In this document: positions 32,899 to 42,428 of the stretch, piece after piece | How positions within the stretch are numbered: position 1 is the stretch's first letter | Layout: each line of letters starts with the position of its first letter | DNA from: Melioribacter roseus | GTDB lineage: Bacteria > Bacteroidota > Ignavibacteria > Ignavibacteriales > Melioribacteraceae | DNA: 50,097 bases | Direction: 5' to 3' | Assembly: GCA_020722085.1 (NCBI GenBank) | Contig: DYLN01000011.1 | Coordinates: forward strand, 1 to 50,097 | Translations under genes and position numbers: made by a program | The notes under the pieces: generated by a model | What the model was told of the DNA's origin: nothing | The model's input: the letters and a program-made list of their open reading frames with translations, nothing else | Database searches by the model: none

Positions 32899-35697
32899 CT
32901 AAATAATAAAATCGTATGTGTTGTAGCCCATATTTTTTACTATTTCTATCTTAACATTTTTCATTCCGGCTGGAGTAATATTTTCAACTGCTGCTTTTTT
33001 CTTTTTATTCGTTTGTGCAGGTTTTTTTTGTCCCGAATCTGTAGTAACACTGTAATTCTTGACACTCAATCCGCTCTCGAGAAGCGCATTTTGAAGAACA
33101 TCTACATTATTTTTTAATATCTGTTTCACAAGATCATTTTCAACATGAATTTTCGCACTCACCGCGTTTTTATCGACTTCAATAGAAACATTTATTTTGC
33201 CGAGATTTTCCGGTTCAAGCTTTATAACTATCTCTTTTTTATCGCTGTTCTTAATTGAATTCGATAATTCATTTATAAGATTATTTATATGCACTGCCGG
33301 TTTTAAGTTTGTATCAGAAATTCCGGGTTTCATTATTAAAGTATTGTTTAATTTATCAACTATATAAGCAGCTTTTTCACTGCCGGCAAAACCGTTATTG
33401 TTTTCCCGCGGAGTGGTCAATTCCGATTTGCTGGTATCGGTAAATTTTGATGTGTCAGTTAATTCTTTAATGCTGCCTGACGAAACTGAGTTATCTTTTC
33501 CGTTTACATTTTTGTCTGCCTGTGTCATATCCTCTTTTTTCGAGGCATTGACAACATCTTCTGCCTTATCTGCAGAATAATTATTGCTGGTATTTACAGG
33601 CTTATTATCATCCAATACAAAATTAAAATTAGCAGACTTGGGTTGATTATCATTGTAAGTTTTGGAAGCCGCAGAATTAACTTCAATAATTTTTGTTTTC
33701 ACGCCGTTGTTTTTATCGGCACCGGTTTCAGCAGTATTGTGATGAGAAGAATTTTCAGGACTTTCCGCAGGGTGTTTATCCGCTTGTGAGTCAATTTCAG
33801 CAGAGTTCAATTTGTTATGCAGGTCAATAATCTTACCGGAAGATTGTAAATCTGGTTTCATGCCGTTCTTAGTTTCACCATCATTTTGATTTACATTAAT
33901 AGAAGCAGCCGTTGTTTGCTCAAAATTAATTCCACGAAGCGGCTCATTCCAATTAGTATCGGCAAAATTCTTACTCTGGCTTTGCTGCATATTTTTTAAC
34001 AACTCAAACGAGGCATTGACAACATCTTCTGCCTTATCTGCAGAATAATTATTGCTGGTATTTACAGGCTTATTATCATCCAATACAAAATTAAAATTAG
34101 CAGACTTGGGTTGATTATCATTGTAAGTTTTGGAAGCCGCAGAATTAACTTCAATAATTTTTGTTTTCACGCCGTTGTTTTTATCGGCACCGGTTTCAGC
34201 AGTATTGTGATGAGAAGAATTTTCAGGACTTTCCGCAGGGTGTTTATCCGCTTGTGAGTCAATTTCAGCAGAGTTCAATTTGTTATGCAGGTCAATAATC
34301 TTACCGGAAGATTGTAAATCTGGTTTCATGCCGTTCTTAGTTTCACCATCATTTTGATTTACATTAATAGAAGCAGCCGTTGTTTGCTCAAAATTAATTC
34401 CACGAAGCGGCTCATTCCAATTAGTATCGGCAAAATTCTTACTCTGGCTTTGCTGCATATTTTTTAACAACTCAAACGCACTCGAATCTGTAGTTTCGGT
34501 CTGTGCCGGTGCAGTTTGGGAACGGACTTTATCCGGCTGATAATTTCTGATATTAAATATTGCCGGTGTATTATTGTCGTTTTCTTCGGGTTGAATGAAA
34601 ATAATACGACCGCCGGCAAGTTTATTGCTTACATCAACAGAGAAATCATCAACATTCTTTGTGCCCGAATTATTTAATAAACTTTTCCCGTCATTTGTTT
34701 TTACAGAATTATCAAAAGGTGATTCCGCAATTTTAAACTGTAAATCTAAATCCGGTTCAGATGCCGAAGGGTTAATTTCAACTACAAAAAGCTTATTGCT
34801 TCCATCTTTTTTGAAGATGGAAGCATTAGATAATTCCGGGGCAGTTTTGCTTTCCCGGGTAATTTTTAATAACTGCTCGTTTACTTTTTCATTTTCTGAA
34901 TCAGCAGCATTTGTAAAATTTTCGGCATTTGCGGCTGTATTTCTAAATTCGACTTTCGACAGTTCATTATTAAAATCATTTAATATTGACTTTGCCGTTT
35001 CGCTTTGGATACTATTAGCTTCCGACTGTTTTATGACGAACTTAATACCGTTTGATAAAATTTCAATATTGCTTCCCTGTTGATTAAGCAGATTTAAAAT
35101 TGTGTCGTCAATAGAAGCATTTCCGTTCGCTGCATTTTCATTTTTGCCTTTATTCGGGTGATTTATTTTTAACTCATCTATTCCCCCTACGTTATTAATA
35201 TCATTGATAAGCTGTGAAAGCTGATCTGCATTAACAACTATGGAAAATTTCTTTATCAATATATTATTTGTCGCTGAAACTTCTTCTTTTACTTTATTAG
35301 TCTTAATTTGATTTAAAAGAAAAAGTAGCTGGTTAAAATCAACCAAGAGAGGCAGATTGGTATTCATAGTCCCGGGAATAGTCGCTTTTTCTGTTTTGTC
35401 TTTTGACTCTGTTTTAGACCCTGTTTCTTTGCTTAACCCGATGTTCTTTTCTCCGCGGACAGAATCAGGGAACATCAGTTTAATTAGTGATAAAGTGTTA
35501 CTCCCCTTCGCGTCTAATAATTTATTCCCAGAAGCAGCATCAGTGTCCGCATCCATGTTGGCAACTTCATCAGAGCTGTTCATATTCAATTTTATAATAT
35601 CGCTAAACAAATAAGTGGTTTTTGGAACTGATCTGCTGCGGCTCGCCCCGTTATTAGCAGGGATATCAAGAAGGAATATTGGGTTAAATGTCATCAT
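32899..35697 (-). CDS. fliK: Hook-length control protein FliK with internal tandem duplication
   Basis: 932 residues, more than twice Salmonella FliK (405). The first 800 residues are polar, Asn/Ser/Lys-rich and probably unfolded, as expected for the secreted ruler part. The C-terminal Flg_hook domain (about 810-900) has [19 protein letters not shown] and [22 protein letters not shown], which contacts FlhB to switch export specificity. Residues 408-563 and 564-719 are identical copies encoded by a perfect 468-bp tandem repeat. Without it the protein would be 776 residues. It starts by overlapping the MotE-like gene by 4 bases and precedes flgD. Confidence 0.95.
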   Translation of the reverse strand: MMTFNPIFLLDIPANNGASRSRSVPKTTYLFSDIIKLNMNSSDEVANMDADTDAASGNKLLDAKGSNTLSLIKLMFPDSVRGEKNIGLSKETGSKTESKDKTEKATIPGTMNTNLPLLVDFNQLLFLLNQIKTNKVKEEVSATNNILIKKFSIVVNADQLSQLINDINNVGGIDELKINHPNKGKNENAANGNASIDDTILNLLNQQGSNIEILSNGIKFVIKQSEANSIQSETAKSILNDFNNELSKVEFRNTAANAENFTNAADSENEKVNEQLLKITRESKTAPELSNASIFKKDGSNKLFVVEINPSASEPDLDLQFKIAESPFDNSVKTNDGKSLLNNSGTKNVDDFSVDVSNKLAGGRIIFIQPEENDNNTPAIFNIRNYQPDKVRSQTAPAQTETTDSSAFELLKNMQQSQSKNFADTNWNEPLRGINFEQTTAASINVNQNDGETKNGMKPDLQSSGKIIDLHNKLNSAEIDSQADKHPAESPENSSHHNTAETGADKNNGVKTKIIEVNSAASKTYNDNQPKSANFNFVLDDNKPVNTSNNYSADKAEDVVNASFELLKNMQQSQSKNFADTNWNEPLRGINFEQTTAASINVNQNDGETKNGMKPDLQSSGKIIDLHNKLNSAEIDSQADKHPAESPENSSHHNTAETGADKNNGVKTKIIEVNSAASKTYNDNQPKSANFNFVLDDNKPVNTSNNYSADKAEDVVNASKKEDMTQADKNVNGKDNSVSSGSIKELTDTSKFTDTSKSELTTPRENNNGFAGSEKAAYIVDKLNNTLIMKPGISDTNLKPAVHINNLINELSNSIKNSDKKEIVIKLEPENLGKINVSIEVDKNAVSAKIHVENDLVKQILKNNVDVLQNALLESGLSVKNYSVTTDSGQKKPAQTNKKKKAAVENITPAGMKNVKIEIVKNMGYNTYDFII
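33541..34476 (-). repeat. Perfect 468-bp tandem duplication inside fliK
   Basis: Bases 33541-34008 and 34009-34476 read identically, by eye, along the full 468 bp (156 codons), with a further CG shared at the right edge (34477-34478). The frame is preserved. Absence of even silent changes indicates a very recent event or active gene conversion. The 2-base shared edge fits illegitimate recombination or replication slippage. An assembly error should also be considered. Confidence 0.95.
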
Positions 35698-36275
35698 AAG
35701 GGTTCTGTATATCTTTTTGCCGCATCAGGACTCAGTTCAGATAAAATAGCAGCGGCTTGCTTTCTTTTTATCTTATAAAGTATTTCTCTTGATTCATTAT
35801 CGGAATATTTTTGAATTATTTTAGCTGCCTTTTTTGGATCCATGCTTTCGAACAATTTTGCGGTTTGAGAAAGCCACTCCTCATCTTTTTTTTTATTAGT
35901 CAGCGATGAATCAGCAGCAACTTTCTTTACACTTCTCTTATTCATAATATTTTCCACCATTTTACGAATCATTCTTAACGAATCAAGCAGTTTATCATTC
36001 AACGGCGAAGCAATGAATACAGTATCATATTTGGTAACAATTTCCGGTAAACTTTTATTTTGCAAAGACTGGCTTAATGATAAACCTGCCGCAGAAGCCT
36101 TTCCCGACCCCCGAACAGGCTTGGGATTCACCGAAGAAATTTTACTTACAGCACTTCTAGCTGAAAAATCAAACCGGAAAATATTTGTGTAATGCTCATT
36201 GAGCAGATAGATTACTAAGGTAACAATCAAAAAAGCTGCTAAGAAAATAGTCGAATATATAATTTTATTTTTCAT
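35694..36275 (-). CDS. MotE-like flagellar protein with MgtE N-type domain
   Basis: 193 residues. One N-terminal membrane helix (about 5-25) is followed by a basic periplasmic stretch, a coiled coil and a C-terminal MgtE intracellular-N-like domain (about 135-193: LFESMDPKKAAKIIQKY, AAAILSELSPDAAKRY). Proteins of this build, called MotE or YlxF, lie between fliJ and fliK in many bacteria and are reported as chaperone-like partners of MotC-type or export proteins. It overlaps fliJ and fliK by 4 bases each, so it is part of the tightly coupled export set. Confidence 0.88.
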   Translation of the reverse strand: MKNKIIYSTIFLAAFLIVTLVIYLLNEHYTNIFRFDFSARSAVSKISSVNPKPVRGSGKASAAGLSLSQSLQNKSLPEIVTKYDTVFIASPLNDKLLDSLRMIRKMVENIMNKRSVKKVAADSSLTNKKKDEEWLSQTAKLFESMDPKKAAKIIQKYSDNESREILYKIKRKQAAAILSELSPDAAKRYTEPL

Positions 36276-36706
36276 AAGCCGCTCCGAGAAAATTTCCGCA
36301 CAGAAACTTCGTCAAATGTTTTATTTTCTTTTTTGTTTTCCTCGTAATTAAACTCTTTTCTGAAATTGTCCTCTAGAGTATCAAAAATTTTATGTTCTTT
36401 AGTTTTTTGAATCAGATCCTCACGCAGAATTTCTCTTTGTTTTTTCAAGCTTTCTACTTTCTTATTAAGCAGATCAATTTTTTTCAGGATAAGCAGTTCA
36501 TGACTTTTCTTAAATTGAATTTCACCCATAGTTTTAGCTTTTGCACTTTCGGCAACAGCTTCCTTCAAATTTTTTGAGAGAATTTGAATTCCTTCCTGAA
36601 CGGATAAAATTTCTTTTTCGATATTGCTTAAAGCAGATTGAGCTTTATTCTTAAGCTGTTTTTTTACTTTCTTAATAGACTCATATTTGTAAACAAATAC
36701 AGACAT
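36272..36706 (-). CDS. fliJ: Flagellar export chaperone FliJ
   Basis: About 144 residues, almost entirely charged coiled coil (SVFVYKYESIKKVKKQLKNK at the start), matching FliJ in size (147) and position after fliI. FliJ is the stalk in the FliI hexamer and opens the FlhA gate. I chose the ATG at 36706. A TTG two codons upstream would overlap the fliI stop. The call relies on composition and gene order, since FliJ sequences diverge strongly. Confidence 0.9.
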   Translation of the reverse strand: MSVFVYKYESIKKVKKQLKNKAQSALSNIEKEILSVQEGIQILSKNLKEAVAESAKAKTMGEIQFKKSHELLILKKIDLLNKKVESLKKQREILREDLIQKTKEHKIFDTLEDNFRKEFNYEENKKENKTFDEVSVRKFSRSGL

Positions 36707-36708
36707 AA

Positions 36709-38031
36709 TCAACTCAACGGAAGTTCGATAATTTTTTCGAGCAGTGCTTTTGATTGTTCAAAAGTAGATTTTTCCATCATGTCCTGTTTAAGAAAAACTC
36801 GAAGTTCTCCGATTTTCGAAATTGCATGGTCAATTTGAGGATTGCTGCCTTTTACATAAGCACCGATGTTAATCAAATCTTCGGCTTCGTTGTATGCAGC
36901 GAGAATCTCATTGAAAGTCATTGCTCTTTTTCTATGCTTCGGATCGACTATATCAGGCATTACCCTGCTAATACTTTGGAGCACATCAATTGCCGGATAT
37001 TGTCCTCTGTTCGCAAGTTTTCGTGACAAAACAATATGCCCGTCTAAAATTGAGCGTACCGCATCGGCAATCGGCTCGTTCATATCATCGCCATCTACAA
37101 GAACAGAATAAAAACCTGTGATAGAACCTTTGGCGGTATTGCCTGCTCTTTCAAGCAGCTTTGGCAAAATTGCAAATACAGAAGGTGTATAGCCTTTTGT
37201 AGTCGGCGGCTCTCCTACTGTTAAACCTATTTCTCTTTGAGCCATTGCAAATCTTGTTATTGAATCCATCATCAAGACAACATTTTTCCCCATATCGCGG
37301 AAGTATTCAGCAATGGTCGTTCCTATGTAAGCACCTTTAATTCTAACCAGTGCTGATTTATCGCTTGTGGCAGCTACAACAACAGATTTTTTTAATCCCT
37401 CTGCTCCGAGATCTTTTTCGATGAATTCCCGTACCTCTCTTCCTCTTTCTCCGATAAGAGTTATCACATTGACATCGGCATTAGTATTTCTTGCAATCAT
37501 ACCCATTGTAACGCTTTTGCCAACTCCACTTCCGGCAAAAATTCCAATTCTTTGGCCTTTCCCCACGGTAAGCAAACCATCAATAGTTTTAATTCCCGTC
37601 TGCAAAGGTTCCCTTATTCTTTTTCGTTCGAGCGGATTCGGCGGTTCTCTGTAAAGTGTTCTCAAAGTAGAGTGTTCAATTTCGCCTTTGCCGTCGATAG
37701 GATTGCCGAGCCCGTCAATTATTCTTCCCAGCAGTTGTGTGCCGAGCGGAATTGAAAAAGATTTTTCGGTTGAAATAATTTCGCATGCTGGGGAAATTTT
37801 TTGCACCTCCCCCAATGCAATTGAGAGAACTTTTCCTTCTTTAAACCCTACAACTTCTGCTTTACAAACTTCTTCGCCGCTGCTGTTAACTACTTTGCAT
37901 ATTTCACCCAGAGATACATTTGGTCCCGAAGAAACTATTACCAAGCCGGTTACATCGGTCACTTTGCCGTTGACCTTTACAGGGTCAAAATCGGCTAGAG
38001 CGTTTTTGTATTTATTTATCAGATTTATCAT
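36709..38031 (-). CDS. fliI: Flagellum-specific ATPase FliI
   Basis: 440 residues of the F1-beta-like type III export ATPase family. The Walker A box GSGVGKS lies at 167-173, followed by VVVAATSDKSALVRIKGAY, MMDSITRFAMAQREIGL, the GEPPTTKGYTPSVFAILPKLLERAG region and the typical VDGDDMNEPIAD and ILSR segments. FliI with FliH and FliJ energises substrate unloading. It follows fliH by 4 bases. Confidence 0.98.
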   Translation of the reverse strand: MINLINKYKNALADFDPVKVNGKVTDVTGLVIVSSGPNVSLGEICKVVNSSGEEVCKAEVVGFKEGKVLSIALGEVQKISPACEIISTEKSFSIPLGTQLLGRIIDGLGNPIDGKGEIEHSTLRTLYREPPNPLERKRIREPLQTGIKTIDGLLTVGKGQRIGIFAGSGVGKSVTMGMIARNTNADVNVITLIGERGREVREFIEKDLGAEGLKKSVVVAATSDKSALVRIKGAYIGTTIAEYFRDMGKNVVLMMDSITRFAMAQREIGLTVGEPPTTKGYTPSVFAILPKLLERAGNTAKGSITGFYSVLVDGDDMNEPIADAVRSILDGHIVLSRKLANRGQYPAIDVLQSISRVMPDIVDPKHRKRAMTFNEILAAYNEAEDLINIGAYVKGSNPQIDHAISKIGELRVFLKQDMMEKSTFEQSKALLEKIIELPLS

Positions 38032-38035
38032 ACAA

Positions 38036-38656
38036 TTACATTTCCGGCATTACATTCAAACTTTCAAGCATTCTTTTAATTTCTTTCAATTGTGCGTTTA
38101 CTCTTCCATCAACATTTCCTATATCTGTTTCTATAAGGCATCCACCGGGCTCGATTTTTTCGTCCGGCTCAAATTTTATTTTAGAATATGAAGTATCATT
38201 CAAAATGTTTTTGTTTTCGTTGCTCAATCTTTTTAGGTCATCCGGATTTATCTTAATTATTACGTCGTTTGCACCGATTACTTTTTTCATCGCAAGGGCA
38301 AGTGTTTCGTTTATCCGTGAATTCTTTTCGAGTTTTTCCTTAATTATTTTTTCGGAAATTAAAAAAGAAAGTTCAAGAACAATTTTCTCAAACGATTCCT
38401 CGTAAGCTCTTATCGAATTATTTAGATGCGAAGTAATTTCATTTAATTCTTTCATTCTCTTTTGAACCTTTTCGGTATAAGTGTTTTCAAGTTCCTCTTT
38501 GCACTTCAGATAACCTTTTTCATAGCCTTCCGAATAAGCAGTATCAATTAAACTCTGTTCTTTCTTTTCTTTGGATTCAACTACATCCACTTGGAAAGAA
38601 TTGAGTTCTTTAATGTTTACTTTTTTCTTAGCCGATATTTTTAGTATTCCAGACAT
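38036..38656 (-). CDS. fliH: Flagellar export regulator FliH
   Basis: 206 residues. A long coiled-coil N-terminal half contains the GYEKGYLKCKEELENTY helix, and the C-terminal half is the FliH/V-ATPase subunit E-like domain (KKVIGANDVIIKINPDDLKRL, EPGGCLIETDIGNVDGRVNAQL). FliH is a dimeric regulator of FliI and tethers it to FliN. It lies between fliG and fliI, 43 bases after the fliG stop. Confidence 0.95.
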   Translation of the reverse strand: MSGILKISAKKKVNIKELNSFQVDVVESKEKKEQSLIDTAYSEGYEKGYLKCKEELENTYTEKVQKRMKELNEITSHLNNSIRAYEESFEKIVLELSFLISEKIIKEKLEKNSRINETLALAMKKVIGANDVIIKINPDDLKRLSNENKNILNDTSYSKIKFEPDEKIEPGGCLIETDIGNVDGRVNAQLKEIKRMLESLNVMPEM

Positions 38657-38699
38657 AAATTTTTCAATCGATTATTTACAATTGATAGTTAAGTGCCGA

Positions 38700-39743
38700 C
38701 TAGACATAAATATCTTCCATGTTACCGCGTATATTCAAGGAAATTTCACCGTTTTCTTCCATTGTTTTTACAGTTTCCATTATTCTTGCCTGTGCTGCTT
38801 CTACTTCTTTCAGCTTAACCATACCCATATATTGCAGTTCTTCTTTCAGCAAGTCGGAGGCTCGTTCGGACATGTTGGAGAAAATTTTGTTTTTTAATTT
38901 TTCATCGGCAGTCTTTAGTGCCAAAACAAGATCTTTCCTTTCAATATTTTGCAATACCTTCTGAAGATCTTTATCGTGCATGTGAATTAAATCTTCGAAC
39001 AAGAGCATCAGTCTCTGAACTTCAGCGGCAACACTTGCATCAATCTCTTCTATTTTTTCGAGGACTTCCTTGCTCATGGAAATACTGGATCTGTTCAATA
39101 TAGAAGCAAGAGTCTGTGGACCGCCGAGTTTTTTTATTGACTGACTTATTGTTAGTCCAGCCATTTCATCTACAACTTTTTCAATTCGTTTGAGAGTTTG
39201 GGGCGACACTTTTCCAAGAGTCGCTATTCTATATGCTACTTCAGCCCTCAAAGATTCCGGCATCTCCTTCAAAGCACTTGCAGTCTGGTCTGGATTTAAA
39301 TGAGAAAGTATGAGAGCGATAGTTTGAGGGTGTTCCTTATTAAGAAAACTTATAAGCTGTGCCGAATCGGCTTTTTTCAGAACATCAAACCCTTTAAGTG
39401 TTGTAAGGTTTTTTACTTTTTCAATTATTTCTGCGGCTTTAGCTAGTCCAAATGATTTCTCAAGAATGCTTTGTGCATATTCAATACCCCCTTCCAGCAT
39501 ATATTCCCTTGCAGTCACCATGTTGTAAAACTCCGTAAGGACCTGGTCAACAGTACGGGAAGGTGTGTTTTTCACCTGTGAAATCTCTGCTGAAATCATT
39601 TCCACATCGGTAGTATCCAAAAACTTAAAAACTTCAGCCGCAGTTTCCACGTCAAGAGCAACCATAAGTAGTGCAGCTTTCTGAACACCTTTAATTTGCG
39701 GTGTGCTCTTATCTCTTATTTGCAGTCTGTCTGCCTCATTCAT
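38700..39743 (-). CDS. fliG: Flagellar motor switch protein FliG
   Basis: 347 residues in three helical domains. The N-terminal part (GVQKAALLMVALDVETAAEVF) binds FliF, the middle part (LNKEHPQTIALILSHLNPDQTASALKEM, split here at LSHLN) carries the EHPQ motif that contacts FliM, and the C-terminal part (LFEDLIHMHDKDLQKVLQNI) holds the charged torque helix facing MotA. It overlaps fliF by 8 bases. Length is close to E. coli FliG (331). Confidence 0.98.
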   Translation of the reverse strand: MNEADRLQIRDKSTPQIKGVQKAALLMVALDVETAAEVFKFLDTTDVEMISAEISQVKNTPSRTVDQVLTEFYNMVTAREYMLEGGIEYAQSILEKSFGLAKAAEIIEKVKNLTTLKGFDVLKKADSAQLISFLNKEHPQTIALILSHLNPDQTASALKEMPESLRAEVAYRIATLGKVSPQTLKRIEKVVDEMAGLTISQSIKKLGGPQTLASILNRSSISMSKEVLEKIEEIDASVAAEVQRLMLLFEDLIHMHDKDLQKVLQNIERKDLVLALKTADEKLKNKIFSNMSERASDLLKEELQYMGMVKLKEVEAAQARIMETVKTMEENGEISLNIRGNMEDIYV

Positions 39744-41343
39744 CTTCGTGCAACCATGAATTTATCAATTTTGCTGCGTCTACTGGATTTTTAGAAACAT
39801 AATTAGAAATCCTTTCCTGCTGCATTCTTTTTCTTAATGCTTCGTCAGAAATTTCATCTTCAATATCACCCATCTGCAGTTGTAACTTCTTCCTTTTCAC
39901 AAGCGGCTGAGTTACGCCGGCATTCTCTTCCGGTGCAGCCTGGAGAGAAAGAGTATTGTCTATTTGTCCCGGCTGAACAGGTGCTAATAAAATTCTCTCC
40001 GTTTTTAGTCTCTGCATCAATTTTTTAATTATAAACAACGAAGCACCAATCGCCAGAATTATCAAAACCAAATTAATCCACTTGTCAACATTGTCAGGTA
40101 TTAAATTATTATTTTTTTCAATTTGGGGAACATTAAATGCAGTAAGGCTTGTCTGTTCAAAAGGAAAGCTAACAATTGAAAAACTGTCTCCTCTGTTTTC
40201 ATCGTAACCGAGTGCATTTTTTATTATGAGACCGAACTTGTTAAGCTGTTCCTGAGTACGCTGTTGATATGTAAACTCTTTTTTACCGTTTTTTTCTATT
40301 TCCTGTGGAATATCGTTTATAACTGCTGCAATGCTGATTCTCTTTATATTGCCGGTACCTTCAACAACTTTCTGTATCGATTTATTTATCTCATAATTGG
40401 TAATTGTGTTTTGACTAACGTTAGCAGTTGAGTCGTTTAATTTTTTGCCGCTATTTTCCGACTTAACGGTTTGTTCGCTTATGGCAACCTGCGAATCGGG
40501 ATCATACTGCTCCATTGTTTTTTCAACCTGGTCAAAATTCAAATCCACACTAACCTGAACAGCAGAATTTCCGTATCCCAATACATCATCAAGTATTTTC
40601 TGTGCTTTCTGGCTAAAATATTTTTCCACCGACTGCTTTAATTCATATTGAGTTGATGTTGCCGCTATTAAAGAATTATCGTCATTATTTTTTGAAAGGA
40701 GATGTCCCTGAGTATCAATAATTGTAACTTTGTCATGATTCAACCCTTCAACACTGCTTGATACAAGATTTACCATTGCGGTTATATTCGATTGTGAAAG
40801 ACTATAACCGGGCTTAAGTTTCAAAACTACGGATGCAGAAGGAAGTTTTTCTTCGTCTTTAAAGATGGATTTTTCAGGCATAACTATCATTACACGTGCG
40901 CCTAAAACACCCTCTTGCTGCATTATTGTTCTCGCAAGTTCTCCTTCAAGAGCACGTTTATAGTTTAGTTTTTGCATAAACTCCGACATTCCCATTGTGT
41001 TCTTGTCAAAAATTTCGTAACCGATTATCCCTGAAGAAGGTATTCCTTTGCTTGCAAGAGCAAGTCTTGTCTCATAGACTGCCTCCTGCGGCACCTTAAT
41101 AGTCCTGCCGCCGTTTTCCAGCTTAAAAGAAATTTTCTGGGAGTTGAGGTAATCCACAACCTTTGATGCATCCTCTTCGGAAATATTTGAATACAGATTA
41201 GAATAATTTGGTTCATTAATAATGCTGATAAAAACTCCAAATAAAACAATTACAACAATAAGCGCACCGCCAATTAAAATTTTCTGCTGCGGTGCAAGTC
41301 TGTTAAACAGCTGCAACAATTCGCTGAATGGATTTTTATTCAT
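39736..41343 (-). CDS. fliF: MS-ring protein FliF
   Basis: 535 residues, close to E. coli FliF (552). There is a first membrane helix near residues 20-43 (ILIGGALIVVIVLFGVFIS), a large periplasmic part with the YscJ-like RBM domains (ARVMIVMPEKSIF, ASVVLKLKPGYSLS), a second helix near 425-447 (WINLVLIILAIGASLFII) and a cytoplasmic tail that binds FliG. FliF builds the ring on which the whole motor assembles. It starts 2 bases after the fliE stop. Confidence 0.98.
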   Translation of the reverse strand: MNKNPFSELLQLFNRLAPQQKILIGGALIVVIVLFGVFISIINEPNYSNLYSNISEEDASKVVDYLNSQKISFKLENGGRTIKVPQEAVYETRLALASKGIPSSGIIGYEIFDKNTMGMSEFMQKLNYKRALEGELARTIMQQEGVLGARVMIVMPEKSIFKDEEKLPSASVVLKLKPGYSLSQSNITAMVNLVSSSVEGLNHDKVTIIDTQGHLLSKNNDDNSLIAATSTQYELKQSVEKYFSQKAQKILDDVLGYGNSAVQVSVDLNFDQVEKTMEQYDPDSQVAISEQTVKSENSGKKLNDSTANVSQNTITNYEINKSIQKVVEGTGNIKRISIAAVINDIPQEIEKNGKKEFTYQQRTQEQLNKFGLIIKNALGYDENRGDSFSIVSFPFEQTSLTAFNVPQIEKNNNLIPDNVDKWINLVLIILAIGASLFIIKKLMQRLKTERILLAPVQPGQIDNTLSLQAAPEENAGVTQPLVKRKKLQLQMGDIEDEISDEALRKRMQQERISNYVSKNPVDAAKLINSWLHEDE

Positions 41344-41345
41344 AA

Positions 41346-41642
41346 TTAAACAGGCATTCTAATTAATTCTTTGTACATATCAATTGCTTTGTTACGAATT
41401 TCCATAAGAAGCTGTAAATTGGTTTTAGCTTTCTCTCCAGCAATCATTACTTCGTGCAGAGGAATGTCTCCCCCGTTGATATATTTTTCAGTTGCTTTTT
41501 CTGCTTCGAGCTGAGAATTTTTGACATTGTTAATCAGATTGGAAAAAAGGTTTTCAAAATCTGTCGGTGTATTTGTTTTATTTTTTTCTATAAGAGACGG
41601 CGTTTGTACAAAATTTTTTATGCTGTTTATTTCCATTTTCAT
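41346..41642 (-). CDS. fliE: Hook-basal body complex protein FliE
   Basis: 98 residues, close to E. coli FliE (104). The signature region is present: FENLFSNLINNVKNSQLEAEKA, split as FENLFSNLINNV, then GGDIPLHEVMIAGEKAKTNLQ and LLMEIRNKAIDMYKELIRM. FliE connects the MS ring to the rod and is the first export substrate. It overlaps the 93-residue unknown by 4 bases (ATGA) and precedes fliF. Confidence 0.97.
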   Translation of the reverse strand: MKMEINSIKNFVQTPSLIEKNKTNTPTDFENLFSNLINNVKNSQLEAEKATEKYINGGDIPLHEVMIAGEKAKTNLQLLMEIRNKAIDMYKELIRMPV

Positions 41643-41920
41643 CCTCTCTTATCGATTAAAGTCCCTATAGTAACTTCGGATTTTTTGCCTGCTCTGCTGT
41701 AAAAACTGTATTTCATAATATCCGATTTGCTTTCGGGAAACATTGAAACAAAAAGTTTTTTTTCTTCTTTGTTTAAGTTTTCCGGCTGAATTTCTTCTGG
41801 ATTAGGCAATGTCTGTACAACGGAATTTTTTACTTTCGGATGCTGCCGCATTATACCGTTCTGACTTCCGGTTTTCATCAACGGAGAATAATTACCGATA
41901 TTGTTAAAAGATAATTTCAT
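41639..41920 (-). CDS. Small unknown protein between flgC and fliE
   Basis: 93 residues I do not recognise. The first half is polar and probably unfolded (NIGNYSPLMKTGSQNG). The second half is charged with KEEKKLFVSMFPESKSDIMKYSFYSR and ends in a Lys/Arg/Gly-rich tail. There is no signal peptide or membrane helix. It starts 2 bases after flgC and overlaps fliE by 4 bases, so it is translated with the proximal-rod proteins. It could be an export substrate or FliE partner. It does not resemble FlgM. Confidence 0.72.
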   Translation of the reverse strand: MKLSFNNIGNYSPLMKTGSQNGIMRQHPKVKNSVVQTLPNPEEIQPENLNKEEKKLFVSMFPESKSDIMKYSFYSRAGKKSEVTIGTLIDKRG

Positions 41921-41921
41921 A

Positions 41922-42428
41922 TCAAATCTCCAGTGTATCTTTTACGATTTGTTTTGTTGAATTAAGAGCGGTCAAATTTGCCTCGTAGTTTCTTGTTGCT
42001 TCAATCATATCAACCATCTCGTTGATAATATTCACATTAGGCATTTGAACATAACCGTTTTCATCCGCATCGGGATGATTCGGCATGTACACAAGCTCGC
42101 CTTCAGTATTGTCAAGCTCAACCTCCGAATCGACACCGTCGCCGCTGTTTTCATTTGTTCCCGGAAACCCGGTCTGCAAATTCGTTATATGATTTTCCTC
42201 CGTTCCCTGAAGTCTGATCTGAGGCTGCATATCATTAGCCTGAGTATTAACCGTACTTTGTTCATCCTGAATTATTCTGAGGAACTGTCTTTTGTAAGGT
42301 GTGTTATCTTTCGTTCTGGTAGTTTCTGAATTGGCAATATTTTCTGCAATCAGATTCATTTTTTTTCTCTGAAGTGCCAGACCTTTTGCACTAATATCGA
42401 AGGCTTTAAATGCTCCGCTAATTTTCAT
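41922..42428 (-). CDS. flgC: Proximal rod protein FlgC
   Basis: 168 residues. It has the rod/hook N-terminus (ALQRKKMNLIAENIANSETTRTKDNTPYKRQ, with ENIANSET as core) and the C-terminal MPNVNIINEMVDMIEATRNYEANLTALNS, exact for FlgC. It is longer than E. coli FlgC (134) owing to an acidic, Gly/Asp-rich middle insert (about residues 90-115: NENSGDGVDSEVELDNTEGE). It overlaps flgB by 1 base. Confidence 0.96.
   Translation of the reverse strand: MKISGAFKAFDISAKGLALQRKKMNLIAENIANSETTRTKDNTPYKRQFLRIIQDEQSTVNTQANDMQPQIRLQGTEENHITNLQTGFPGTNENSGDGVDSEVELDNTEGELVYMPNHPDADENGYVQMPNVNIINEMVDMIEATRNYEANLTALNSTKQIVKDTLEI

Noticed and set aside
33541-34476. Repeat block considered as a CRISPR array or mobile element
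   Set aside because: There are only two copies of 468 bp, both inside one open frame, with no spacers, terminal repeats or transposase.
34595-35083. 162-residue plus-strand open frame opposite fliK
   Set aside because: It is antisense to the low-complexity part of fliK, has no ribosome site or recognisable domain, and reflects the skewed codon composition of fliK.
37688-38191. 167-residue plus-strand open frame opposite fliI and fliH
   Set aside because: It runs antisense across two well-conserved genes and shows no protein-family features.
41639-41920. 93-residue protein considered as FlgM
   Set aside because: It lacks the conserved C-terminal helices that FlgM uses to bind sigma-28 and is not near flgN or fliA.
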